Assembly (NCBI GenBank): GCA_012728875.1
Contig: JAAYEF010000021.1
Coordinates: forward strand, 1 to 64,000
Direction of reading: 5' to 3'
Source: Candidatus Cloacimonadota bacterium
GTDB lineage: Bacteria; Cloacimonadota; Cloacimonadia; Cloacimonadales; Cloacimonadaceae
DNA length: 64,000 bases
Numbering within the stretch: the stretch's first letter is position 1; each line of letters opens with the position of its first letter. Position numbers and translations under genes: made by a program. Shown piece by piece: positions 44,829 through 54,077 of the stretch. The notes under the pieces were generated by a model. It was given only the letters and a program-made list of their open reading frames with translations, did not search any database and had not been told where the DNA came from.

Positions 44829-47800
44829 AGACGCTGGTTAAGGAATACGTAGGTGTCGCTCCACGTTTTACAAGATCTGTAAACCTAAACGCTGATTACA
44901 GCAGAAAGACGCAAGATTACGGGTATATTGTCACTGGCAACGTTCTTTCGTCCTTGAATCTTATCCTCTCCGGATTGCTAAAAAAGGGAGGGCAAAAATC
45001 ATATTGCCTGTTTGGTTTGTATGGTTCAGGTAAATCTGCCTTTTCAGTTTACCTGGCTCAGCTTCTATCTATGGATAACGAACAGGGGCAGAAAGCGCGA
45101 GAACTACTAAAAGGCAAAGTAATTGATCCCAAGATTGATAAGTTTCTCGCCGATAGGAATAAATCATCCTATCTCCCAGTGCTAGTAACCGGCAGACGCA
45201 GACCCATAAACCAGCTAATCATGGAGAGCGTAGTCGATGCTCTGCACCAGCTTCCAAAAAAGAAAGATACCTTAGACCTGCTCAATGAGCTACAAGGGCA
45301 ATTGGAATCTGAAATCTGGCATGATTCCCAAACTGTAGTTCAAGCAATAGACAAACTGGGTATGGCAGCCAAAAAGTCAGGTCTGGCAGGTATCCTGCTG
45401 ATAGTTGATGAAGCAGGGAAATCTTTTGAGTACGCACTTAGCGATCGTGAGGGCGGAGACGTTTTTATTCTTCAGGAATTAGCAGAGTATGCGGAGCGGT
45501 TGAATAAGTACTCCATGCTTTTTGTGATCACACTGCACCAGCAGATGGATAGCTATAGCGAACTGCTTTCCCGGACTAACAGAGCAGAATGGGCTAAAAT
45601 ACAGGAGCGTTTCGTGAATATCCGTTTTGCCGAACCTGCCAGCAGCACGATACAGATGCTGGCCGAGGCAATTAAACCTCTTAAAAGTGCCCCTACGGGC
45701 GTTAAACAGGCACTTGAGCGGGTGATTAAGGACATGCTGAAAATAGAGAATATAATCCCTCCCGGACTCAGCCATGATACCTTCGCCAAATCCGTTCATA
45801 AAGCCTGGCCAATACACCCCACCTTGCTGCTTGCCCTGCCATATATATTCAGGCGATTTGCCCAAAATGAGCGGTCGATATTTTCATATCTAGCCAGTGA
45901 AGAATACGCCGGGTTCCAAAACTCAATCAGGGAGAACGGAGTTGAAGACGATCATGGGTTTATCAGACTCAATGATATTTACGACTACCTGCTTTCAAAC
46001 TACGAGATCGGATTATCACGAAACCCACATTCCAAGAAGATGCTGGAAGCCAATGATGTAATAAATAGCAGGTCCCGGCTAACCGATATTCAGACATGTA
46101 CCTTGAAAACCATTGCGGTATTAAACTCACTGTCGGAAATCAGCCCATTAAGGGCAACCAAGGCTATGTTGGAACTCAGCCTACCGCAGGGAGCGGATAC
46201 TGAAGCCATCCTACAGAGCTTGGTTGAACAGTCATTGATCACCTTCCGCAAACTGGATAGCAGCTTCCGCATCTGGGAAGGCAGCGATGTGGACCTGGAG
46301 GAACGCCTGAATGAAGCCAGGCGACACCTACATTTTGATACGCAGTTGTTCCTGGACACCATAGACAAACACCTTAAGCAAAAGCGCATGGTAGCCCGAC
46401 GCCACAGCCTTGTAGCAGGAATCATACGCTATTTCAGCACAGAATACACCGACAGTTTGGCTGATGCAAGCAGCATTTTGGAGCGAGAACTTGCGGATGG
46501 AGCTTCAGGTGTGGTTTTGGTATTGATCCCCAACGAGCAGTTTTCAATACTGATCGAAGAAATACAGGCAGTCACAAAGAAGAATCCACAACTTATAGTT
46601 GCGATCCCAAGGCAGATGGATAGCTTAAACGGAATAGTGAATGAATTAGCTTGCTTGAAGTGGGTAGAAGAGCATACAGAAGAACTTAGAGATGACCGAA
46701 TTGCCCGCCGAGAACTGAATCTGAGAATATCCGCCTATGAACAGGAGCTTAGCAAGAGGGCTTACACCATAATTGATCCCAGACCAAATCCAGTTGGAAA
46801 TGAGTGCCTGTGGTTCTGGCTGGGAGAACAGAAAGAAACGCACAATCCTGTGGATGTTAGTAAACTACTATCAAAAGCATGTGACGTTCTTTTTCATAAA
46901 AGCCCGGTACTGCGCAATGAGCTAATCTCCAGAGACGATATCTCAAGTGCAGCATCTGCAGCTCGGAGAACCCTGATGGAGCTTATCCTGACAAATCATG
47001 ATCAGGAAACCTTGGGCATGACAGGATACCCACCAGAAAGAAGCATTTACGAATCCATTCTCAAAGCCGCAGGCTTGCATGTGTATGATGCCAAGATGGA
47101 ACGCTGGAAGTTCCAGATGCCCCCACACGGCAATTTTGTAAACCTGTATCCCGCATGGCAATTGATTGAGAAAAGCGTGTTTAATGTTAAGCTGAAAGAA
47201 ATTGAATTAACAGAGCTCTACGACAAATTGAAGAAAGCCCCCTATGGCTTACCAGAGGGGATTTTCCCCATCCTGTTAACTGCTTTTTTCATGGTGCATC
47301 AGGGAGAAGTGTTTTTGTATCGCGAAGGAACTTTTTTGCCGGAACCTCAATCTGGACATTTCGATCTGCTACAGAGGCGACTGGATCTGTTTTCAATCAA
47401 AGGAGTAAAGCTGGAAGGCATCCCCAACAGAATTGTTGAAAGACTGGCTAGCAGCCTAAATACAACTCCGAAGATCGCCACAGTAGTAAGGGCTTTATAT
47501 CGCAGCTTCTCGTCCTTGCCTAACCTAACTTTGAAATCAGGGAACATATCTGATCCACAAGCTTTGCAGGTAAGAGAAGCTTTTTTAAATGCGGGATCTC
47601 CTGAAAACCTACTATTCAAAGAGCTGCCTCAATGCTTTGGAATAGAGATCATCGGTTCCAAGCCTGCTTCCAATAACGATTTCGACGCCTATTTCCGGGG
47701 ATTAAATAATGCATTGCAACATTTGGCGATGCACGCCCATAAGATTCTCACGACAGCTAGAGACCAGCTTCTAAATTCATGTGGTCTAAACACGGGTGAA

Positions 47801-48214
47801 GAAGGCTGGATTGAACTGGAGGATCGTTGCAGAATACTGGCAGATCGAATTAACCACAACGAAGTGACCCCCTTTATAAACAGTGTTTTAAACGGAGCCA
47901 AGGAAAATCACGATCCCACACCTGCATTATCGAATGTGAGCAAAAGGTCATTTGAACAATGGTTGGATGCCGATATAGAGAGGTTTGAGGGGTTGGCAAA
48001 AGGAATGGGAAACCTGTTTAAGCACTATTGGTCTAACTTTGGAGCGATTTCCTATAGGGAAGCAATAGGGAAGCCAGCACAAGTTTCGGAATTTCGTAGA
48101 GAAATCCAAACCCAGATCGAAAAAATACAGGACAAACTGCCAATAGAAGAAATCAGGACTATAATCTTGGAACTGTTGGCAGAACTTCAAAAAGAAGAGG
48201 CGTCAAATGGCTAA
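44825..48214 (+). CDS. Giant P-loop ATPase of the defence operon
   Basis: The 1129-residue protein has Walker A at G64-S71 (FGLYGSGKSAF) and Walker B with D195-E196 (LLIVDEAGKSFEY). A sensor-like FVITLHQQMDSY follows, then a long helical region with no domain I recognise. The G-x-Y-G-S-G-K-S form and size recall BrxC/PglY and DUF499-type ATPases of BREX and related systems. It overlaps both neighbours (4 and 8 bases). Probably a DNA- or complex-remodelling component acting with DUF4007. Confidence 0.75.
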   Translation: MKTLVKEYVGVAPRFTRSVNLNADYSRKTQDYGYIVTGNVLSSLNLILSGLLKKGGQKSYCLFGLYGSGKSAFSVYLAQLLSMDNEQGQKARELLKGKVIDPKIDKFLADRNKSSYLPVLVTGRRRPINQLIMESVVDALHQLPKKKDTLDLLNELQGQLESEIWHDSQTVVQAIDKLGMAAKKSGLAGILLIVDEAGKSFEYALSDREGGDVFILQELAEYAERLNKYSMLFVITLHQQMDSYSELLSRTNRAEWAKIQERFVNIRFAEPASSTIQMLAEAIKPLKSAPTGVKQALERVIKDMLKIENIIPPGLSHDTFAKSVHKAWPIHPTLLLALPYIFRRFAQNERSIFSYLASEEYAGFQNSIRENGVEDDHGFIRLNDIYDYLLSNYEIGLSRNPHSKKMLEANDVINSRSRLTDIQTCTLKTIAVLNSLSEISPLRATKAMLELSLPQGADTEAILQSLVEQSLITFRKLDSSFRIWEGSDVDLEERLNEARRHLHFDTQLFLDTIDKHLKQKRMVARRHSLVAGIIRYFSTEYTDSLADASSILERELADGASGVVLVLIPNEQFSILIEEIQAVTKKNPQLIVAIPRQMDSLNGIVNELACLKWVEEHTEELRDDRIARRELNLRISAYEQELSKRAYTIIDPRPNPVGNECLWFWLGEQKETHNPVDVSKLLSKACDVLFHKSPVLRNELISRDDISSAASAARRTLMELILTNHDQETLGMTGYPPERSIYESILKAAGLHVYDAKMERWKFQMPPHGNFVNLYPAWQLIEKSVFNVKLKEIELTELYDKLKKAPYGLPEGIFPILLTAFFMVHQGEVFLYREGTFLPEPQSGHFDLLQRRLDLFSIKGVKLEGIPNRIVERLASSLNTTPKIATVVRALYRSFSSLPNLTLKSGNISDPQALQVREAFLNAGSPENLLFKELPQCFGIEIIGSKPASNNDFDAYFRGLNNALQHLAMHAHKILTTARDQLLNSCGLNTGEEGWIELEDRCRILADRINHNEVTPFINSVLNGAKENHDPTPALSNVSKRSFEQWLDADIERFEGLAKGMGNLFKHYWSNFGAISYREAIGKPAQVSEFRREIQTQIEKIQDKLPIEEIRTIILELLAELQKEEASNG

Positions 48215-49058
48215 AATAGAAGACCAACAGAGGGAGGCAGGAATGGAAAACAAAACCAGACATATACTGGCTCTGTCCGGTGGAAAAGACAGCTCCGCAC
48301 TTGCAATATATATGCGCAGCAAAGATATAGACATGGAGTATGTGTTTTGTGATACTGAGAAAGAACTAGACGAAACATATGAGTATATTAACAAACTTGA
48401 GGCGTACCTTGGAAAAAAAATACAGTTTTTAAAGTATGCTGATGGATATGGATTTGATGATATATTGGATATCAAGAATGGTTTCTTGCCTTCCCCTGAT
48501 TCAAGATGGTGCACCGATTATTTAAAGCTTAAGCCTTACGAAAGCTTCATTGGAGATGACGAGGTTATCAGTTATGTAGGCATTCGAGCGGATGAAGCCC
48601 AAAGGAAGGGATACATCTCAACCAAGCCAAATATAAAAACTGTGTTTCCTTTTATTGAAGACAACATTGGCAAAGAAGAGGTGTTTAGGATACTGCAGGA
48701 ATCAGGCTTGGGGGTACCCAGCTATTACAATTGGAGATCACGTTCAGGTTGCTATTTTTGTTTTTTCCAACAGAAAAGAGAGTGGATAGGGCTCTACGAA
48801 AACCATCCAGATTTGTTTGAGAAGGCGGCCGCCTATGAAAAGATTGGCGACAATCCCAGAGATATCTTTACATGGAATCAAGGTGAAAGCCTATATGACC
48901 TCATTAAGCCCCAACGGATGGCACAGATAAAAACAGAATATGCCAAACGGCTAGAGAGAAATAAAAATAGATTTCTTGCCCAGCAAAGACTAATAGATGT
49001 ATTTGAAGATAACGAGGATGATGGTTCAGACAGAGCATGTCTGATCTGTCATTTATAG
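48207..49058 (+). CDS. DndC-like PAPS-reductase-family sulfurtransferase
   Basis: The 283-residue protein has the PP-loop SGGKDS (residues 24-29), C102 in SRWCTDYLK, a CxxC at C182/C185 (RSGCYFCFF) and a C-terminal CxxC at C278/C281. Cysteines of this kind hold the Fe-S cluster of DndC, which activates DNA and receives sulfur for phosphorothioation. DndC is usually near 500 residues, so this is a compact relative. An internal ATG at 48243 has a better Shine-Dalgarno (GGAGG) and may be the true start. It is followed directly by a cysteine desulfurase gene, which supports sulfur transfer to a nucleic acid. Confidence 0.85.
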   Translation: MAKIEDQQREAGMENKTRHILALSGGKDSSALAIYMRSKDIDMEYVFCDTEKELDETYEYINKLEAYLGKKIQFLKYADGYGFDDILDIKNGFLPSPDSRWCTDYLKLKPYESFIGDDEVISYVGIRADEAQRKGYISTKPNIKTVFPFIEDNIGKEEVFRILQESGLGVPSYYNWRSRSGCYFCFFQQKREWIGLYENHPDLFEKAAAYEKIGDNPRDIFTWNQGESLYDLIKPQRMAQIKTEYAKRLERNKNRFLAQQRLIDVFEDNEDDGSDRACLICHL

Positions 49059-49061
49059 ATC

Positions 49062-50198
49062 ATGATTTATTTGGATTATAGTGCTACTACACCATGTGCG
49101 CCGCAAGTTATGGCTGCCATGATACCCTATTTCCAAGACCGCTTTGGCAACCCCAGCAGCTCTCACGCATATGGGCGTGAGGCAAGAGCAGCGGTGGAAA
49201 AGGCAAGAGAACAGTTTGCCGAGTTTATTGGCTGTAGCCCCCATGAGATAATCTTCACTTCAGGTGCCACAGAAAGCAACAATCTGATCTTTCTATCACT
49301 GTTGTTGGATACAAATGAGAAGAGGAGAAAGATAGCTGTTTCTGAAATTGAACATAAATCGGTGCTCTTGCCCGCAAAAAACCTAGCCAAGAGAGGCTTT
49401 GAACTTATCCTTCTTCCTGTAACCGCCAATGGAGTAGTGGATATCGATGCCGCCCGCGACTTGATAACGGAGGATACAGCCCTGGTTTCGGTACACACCG
49501 CCAATAACGAGATCGGAACTATTCAACCCATAAACGAACTGGCTGAAATCGCCCACAGAGTTGGCGCAAAGTTTCATACCGATGCCGCCCAAGCACTGGG
49601 GAAAATGCCATTCAATCTACAGAATCTGGATAGCGACCTGGCTTCTTTCAGCTCACATAAAATATATGGACCTAAGGGTATCGGAGCTCTTTACATTAGA
49701 GGGGGAAACAGTAATTGGCCTTGGGAATATCCACTTTTTGGCGGTGGTCAGGAATCCGGTATCAGACCAGGGACACACAATGTCCCTGCCATTGTTGGTT
49801 TCGGTGAAGCTAGCCATATTATTAGCCATAACCGTGACCATTTCCTCAGTAGGCTGTTAAGCTATACACAATCTTTCGAGGATATGCTTACTACTAAGAG
49901 CAGTAACTACATAATACACTGTCAGAATTCCAGTAGAATCTTTGGTATATCGAGTATTTACCTAGATTGTCCAAAGGCCGACCTAATATTGGAGTCTATC
50001 GCAGATATTGCTGTGAGCAAATCTTCTGCATGCAACTCAAGTTCGTTGCAAAAATCTCATGTTATTCAAGCTATCAGTTCAGACCCTACAATGTCAGATA
50101 GAACAATTCGAGTATCGTTTGGTTTCGATTCTGATGAATCCAGTGTCTCAAAATTAGTCAACACATTAGTCAATGCAATTCAGGTAATTAGCAAATGA
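49062..50198 (+). CDS. DndA/IscS-like cysteine desulfurase
   Basis: The 378-residue PLP enzyme has MIYLDYSATTPCAPQVM, SGATESNN, H98, D174 and Q177 around the cofactor, Schiff-base lysine K200 (SSHKIYGPKG), GGGQESGIRPGT and the persulfide cysteine C324 in SSACNSSS. The pairing with the PP-loop protein identifies it as the sulfur donor of the modification arm rather than of general Fe-S assembly (no iscU-like gene is near). Its TGA overlaps the next ATG. Confidence 0.9.
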   Translation: MIYLDYSATTPCAPQVMAAMIPYFQDRFGNPSSSHAYGREARAAVEKAREQFAEFIGCSPHEIIFTSGATESNNLIFLSLLLDTNEKRRKIAVSEIEHKSVLLPAKNLAKRGFELILLPVTANGVVDIDAARDLITEDTALVSVHTANNEIGTIQPINELAEIAHRVGAKFHTDAAQALGKMPFNLQNLDSDLASFSSHKIYGPKGIGALYIRGGNSNWPWEYPLFGGGQESGIRPGTHNVPAIVGFGEASHIISHNRDHFLSRLLSYTQSFEDMLTTKSSNYIIHCQNSSRIFGISSIYLDCPKADLILESIADIAVSKSSACNSSSLQKSHVIQAISSDPTMSDRTIRVSFGFDSDESSVSKLVNTLVNAIQVISK

Positions 50199-52477
50199 AT
50201 CATGTTGGAGGAATAGTGATTGAAGAATTTTCAAACACAATAGATAGCCTAAATAAGGTTCAACATTACAAGCCACATAAACATATATGTTTGCTTGCCG
50301 CTATTAGATACTTAGCAGAAAGGAAGTTTTCAGAAAACAGAATTATCTATGATGATGCCTTTAAGAGAATCTTCAGTTCCATCTTCCGGGAATTCTCAAA
50401 AAAAGATGATCGGGACAGACCCTATAACCCGTTTTTCCATTTGAGATCCTTACCTTTTTGGATTCTAGTACCAAACCTTGGAAGAGAAAAAGAGCTTGCT
50501 GAATCGACATCGATCGGAGGTCCATCACAGTTACATACTCTCGTCTCCTACGCTAGATTTAGGGAGGAAGAATTCATTAGCCTAAGACAACCTGAGATTA
50601 GAACAAAAATCGAGCAGATCATTGTCGAGATTCTCAGAGAGTATGCTTATGGTGAAATCGATCAAGAGCAAAACCCATATAACAAAGCAGGCAACAAACG
50701 CAACGAATCGATCTTTTTCTGCGACTATTTGAGTTCTCTTATCAGCACAAGCATCTTTAATGAAAATGCCATCGCAGAATCACAAGCGGTAAATCCACTT
50801 TTTAGAACCATACATACAAGCCATCCATTAGTGGACATTTTGGACACTGAACTAAGACAAAAAACGGGTAAACATGTAATCCTAACGGGGCATGCAGGTG
50901 ATGGCAAGACAACTATCGCAGTAGAAATCATAAAACGGCTTCGAGGTTTTTCTCCCTTTGCCACTCTGGACAAGCCACTGGAAAGGAGGGAGGAGGTTGA
51001 AGCACAAAGACTTTGCATTATCAAAGATTTCAGCGAGCGAGAAGCAAGGGCAGATATGGCTTTGATCGATGAATTGAAGGCTGGCCAACGCCGGTTCATG
51101 ATCATTTCAAATACCGGAACGCTGCTTGATTTCTTCAAAGGTAATGCTACATCTTGGCAGATTAATCCAGTTGAGGTAGAAAGCAGGATATTAACCGCGA
51201 TTAGCCAGGTTAGAGGTGTCTCAGAGCTTGAATTTGCAGGAGTAGAGTTTATTGTTTATAACTTGGCATACATAGACAATCTAAATCTGGCAAAAGCCAT
51301 CTTTAATCGGATGTTGGAGCCAGAAAACTGGAAGGGATGCTTTTCTTGCTCCAGAGAAGGATTTTGTCCTGTTAAGTACAATGTGGAACTCATCCGATCC
51401 GCACAGGAGCAGGTGACAGAAAGACTGTTTTTGCTCTATAGGCGCATGTATGAATATGGTACCAGATTAACCATTAGACAGCTTACCTCTCATCTGGCCT
51501 ATATCATCACCAGCGGGATAAATGCCGCACATGTGCACAAGAAAATGTTGCAGAAGAAAACCGATTTCCTCTTCTTCAACAGGCTATTTGGTGATGATGG
51601 CAAGAGCCCCGATATATCCGCTAAAGAGATGAAGGCAATTGTGGAGTTGAAACGTCAAAACTTGGGCACACTTTTTAACTCCGGTGCCGAGATGAAACTC
51701 TGGATCAAACCATCTCTGCATAGCTCCATCAAGGTATTTGCTTCCGCAAAAGATCTGTTTTCAGATTTACGCAAGGTAGGTATGACGGCCTTGACTGTGA
51801 GCGGAATTGGACCCACTCCTGAACAAGCCCGCAAACAGGCACGTAGGTTGCTTTATTTCTTTGTAAGCGATGATACACATGCACGTCAGTTGATCTGCGA
51901 TTTTCTAAATTCGCCCAACATCCTGTATTGGCAGGAGTGGCAAAACAAAGATGCAGTACTTGAGAAAGCATACCGTGCCAGATTCTCGAATATGGTTTTC
52001 CATGTGATACAAGAGCACTTTACAGGCGTAAGAATGCCGGAAGGTATAGGCGCACAGGACAGCAGATTATACATCACTTTGTCCCGCAAGCAAAGTGAAG
52101 TGCGGCAAAGTGCTCAGATAGTGATTACCGAATTGGATTGGTCTCAGAGCATAATCCTTGAGCTTGATAGAACCAACAATGCGGTCGGGGCTGAATACAC
52201 AGAGCTTGCCTTGAAGGGACAGGGAGTGCTAGAAGGAACAAACCTTAGATTGGGACTACCGTTTTTGGATTATGTGACACAAAGGCATTACGGTGAAATC
52301 GGAAATCTATTGAATGCTGCCTATAAAGAACGGTTGGAGCATTTCAAACTGCAGGTTTTAAAGAAAACAGCCCCATTAAATGACGATATGATGTTAGTGA
52401 GGCTGCGTAATGACAATAGATTCAAGAGACAGAAATTCAGTATTAGCGACCAAGAAGTGGAGGTGTTTGATGCCTAA
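50195..52477 (+). CDS. P-loop ATPase with N-terminal SBD-like domain
   Basis: Residues about 20-155 resemble the sulfur-binding domain (SBD) of ScoMcrA-type enzymes: KPHKHICLLAAIRYLAERK, NPFFHLRSLPFWILV and a final EEEFISLRQPEIRTKI-type segment. This fold reads phosphorothioate DNA. A P-loop ATPase follows with G232-T239 (GHAGDGKTT). A cysteine cluster, CFSCSREGFC, near residue 386 suggests a zinc site. The ATPase takes the place of DptF in DndFGH-type loci, but I cannot claim homology. It overlaps both neighbours. Confidence 0.65.
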   Translation: MNHVGGIVIEEFSNTIDSLNKVQHYKPHKHICLLAAIRYLAERKFSENRIIYDDAFKRIFSSIFREFSKKDDRDRPYNPFFHLRSLPFWILVPNLGREKELAESTSIGGPSQLHTLVSYARFREEEFISLRQPEIRTKIEQIIVEILREYAYGEIDQEQNPYNKAGNKRNESIFFCDYLSSLISTSIFNENAIAESQAVNPLFRTIHTSHPLVDILDTELRQKTGKHVILTGHAGDGKTTIAVEIIKRLRGFSPFATLDKPLERREEVEAQRLCIIKDFSEREARADMALIDELKAGQRRFMIISNTGTLLDFFKGNATSWQINPVEVESRILTAISQVRGVSELEFAGVEFIVYNLAYIDNLNLAKAIFNRMLEPENWKGCFSCSREGFCPVKYNVELIRSAQEQVTERLFLLYRRMYEYGTRLTIRQLTSHLAYIITSGINAAHVHKKMLQKKTDFLFFNRLFGDDGKSPDISAKEMKAIVELKRQNLGTLFNSGAEMKLWIKPSLHSSIKVFASAKDLFSDLRKVGMTALTVSGIGPTPEQARKQARRLLYFFVSDDTHARQLICDFLNSPNILYWQEWQNKDAVLEKAYRARFSNMVFHVIQEHFTGVRMPEGIGAQDSRLYITLSRKQSEVRQSAQIVITELDWSQSIILELDRTNNAVGAEYTELALKGQGVLEGTNLRLGLPFLDYVTQRHYGEIGNLLNAAYKERLEHFKLQVLKKTAPLNDDMMLVRLRNDNRFKRQKFSISDQEVEVFDA

Positions 52478-54077
52478 TTCAAGCTTTCCTTATGATGCCT
52501 CTTCTGAACAGGCATTTAAAAGCAATCCTGCAATAAGACTTTATGGGAATAGGTATAGTACTGATCAAACAAGCTCAGAGCTGTTAGGTGAATTCTTGCT
52601 TATTGTTACATCTTTAAAAGAAATTGATGGAAAAGATGTGACTTCTGCATTCCCATCTCTTGATTACATTCGTACATGGGAAAATTCTAAACTATATTAC
52701 TCTCCAAAAGTAAGGCTGAATCTTAAACTATTCGCTTTCTTAGGTGCGTCTAGACTGGATTCAAGGCATATTACCCATCGGGAGCATTACACTTACCTTA
52801 CTCAAGAACTTAAGAACAGAATCAAGACTGATGGTGGTAATAAAGCGCAAATAGTGAAGACTCTTGAGAATCTGTTGTTGGGATTTCAGGGTGCTGGAAC
52901 AGGGCGCACGTGGTGTGCGCAGTCTTTTATTCCTATCGGAAGAGGTCTTACTTCAGGTGAAGCAATCTGGAATGAAACAAAGGCCAAGAGCCACAATGCA
53001 GAATCCTGGAGTTACGTTCTTGATAATGCAAGGCTGTATTTTTCTCTAAATAAACACAGGTTTTTAGCTCGAGGAGGCGAACTCCTATACTTGCAGATAT
53101 GTAATGCCTTCAAACAAGACCCGGACACCATAAGGTCTTGGGCTGAAGAAGCGAATCTTGGGTTCTTTTCAGACGAATTAGAACCAGTTAAATTGATAAA
53201 CAAACTGGAAAAAGGAATAGATAAATTTTTTGGTGCCTGTCCAAAATTTATAGATGATTTAGCCGAGTTCATTGATCAAAAGATAGATCCGGAAACAGCG
53301 GCTAAAACTGACATGCAGGATCATCAGCCAAGGTTTGTAGAAGCAGGATGGTGCAACAGTGCAACATGGCAAGAGGGGTACTTGTTGGCTGTGGAAATGA
53401 GCAGGATACTGGAATCAGGCCTGGATGTGATGGATAGTGTGTACTATTTGGAGACCTTGTTTATGCTGCATACTCTGAGAAATCTAATCATGCAAAGCGT
53501 TAGAAGTTTGAATGAAGGCATATCAAATTGGCCTGGCTACTACATAGCCATAAACAGACCTGACGAGGAGAACGGAACACTCAAGAGGATATCACACCAG
53601 AGTTTGAAGAACATAGAAAAAACCATCTATAAGGCTATCCGCACGCAAATGCAGGGAGATGGCTTCTTACAGGACGAAAAAATATTAAAAGAAGCGGACA
53701 CACGTTCCGGTCATAAGTTTTTCTTGAAAATGGCAAAGCAGGCTGGCTTGGTGATACCCAAGCGGGGATCCTGGGCTCGCTTTGTTTTGACCCCGCAGAT
53801 TTTGCGGGTGTTGGTGACGATCACTGTGCCGCAGCAGGGTAGGATTACCTATGAGACATTTAAGAATTTGATCAGAGCAAGGTGGGGTATGGTCTTTGAC
53901 GAAGCGGGGTATGGCGAGTGTTGTGATTGGTTGGAAGAGCAACGGATATACCTTTCCAGCGATACGGATGCCTGGTTGCTGGATATGCTGGCAGAAAGCG
54001 GGCTTTTGATGCAATTGTCCGATTCCTGTGCCTTGGTATTGCATCCCAACCAAGTAAGTGATGGAGCAGAATCATGA
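52470..54077 (+). CDS. Defence operon protein of unknown family (DptG position)
   Basis: The 535-residue product has no motif I recognise. It is mixed alpha/beta, without signal peptide or membrane segments. The middle holds LLLGFQGAGTGRTWCAQSFI, glycine-rich but not a proper P-loop. The C-terminal 120 residues, with QAGLVIPKRGSWARFVLTPQ, look winged-helix-like. It sits between the SBD ATPase and the HerA giant, the place of DptG. ATG 52470 has GGAGGTG upstream and overlaps the previous stop by eight bases; its TGA overlaps the next ATG. Confidence 0.6.
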   Translation: MPNSSFPYDASSEQAFKSNPAIRLYGNRYSTDQTSSELLGEFLLIVTSLKEIDGKDVTSAFPSLDYIRTWENSKLYYSPKVRLNLKLFAFLGASRLDSRHITHREHYTYLTQELKNRIKTDGGNKAQIVKTLENLLLGFQGAGTGRTWCAQSFIPIGRGLTSGEAIWNETKAKSHNAESWSYVLDNARLYFSLNKHRFLARGGELLYLQICNAFKQDPDTIRSWAEEANLGFFSDELEPVKLINKLEKGIDKFFGACPKFIDDLAEFIDQKIDPETAAKTDMQDHQPRFVEAGWCNSATWQEGYLLAVEMSRILESGLDVMDSVYYLETLFMLHTLRNLIMQSVRSLNEGISNWPGYYIAINRPDEENGTLKRISHQSLKNIEKTIYKAIRTQMQGDGFLQDEKILKEADTRSGHKFFLKMAKQAGLVIPKRGSWARFVLTPQILRVLVTITVPQQGRITYETFKNLIRARWGMVFDEAGYGECCDWLEEQRIYLSSDTDAWLLDMLAESGLLMQLSDSCALVLHPNQVSDGAES

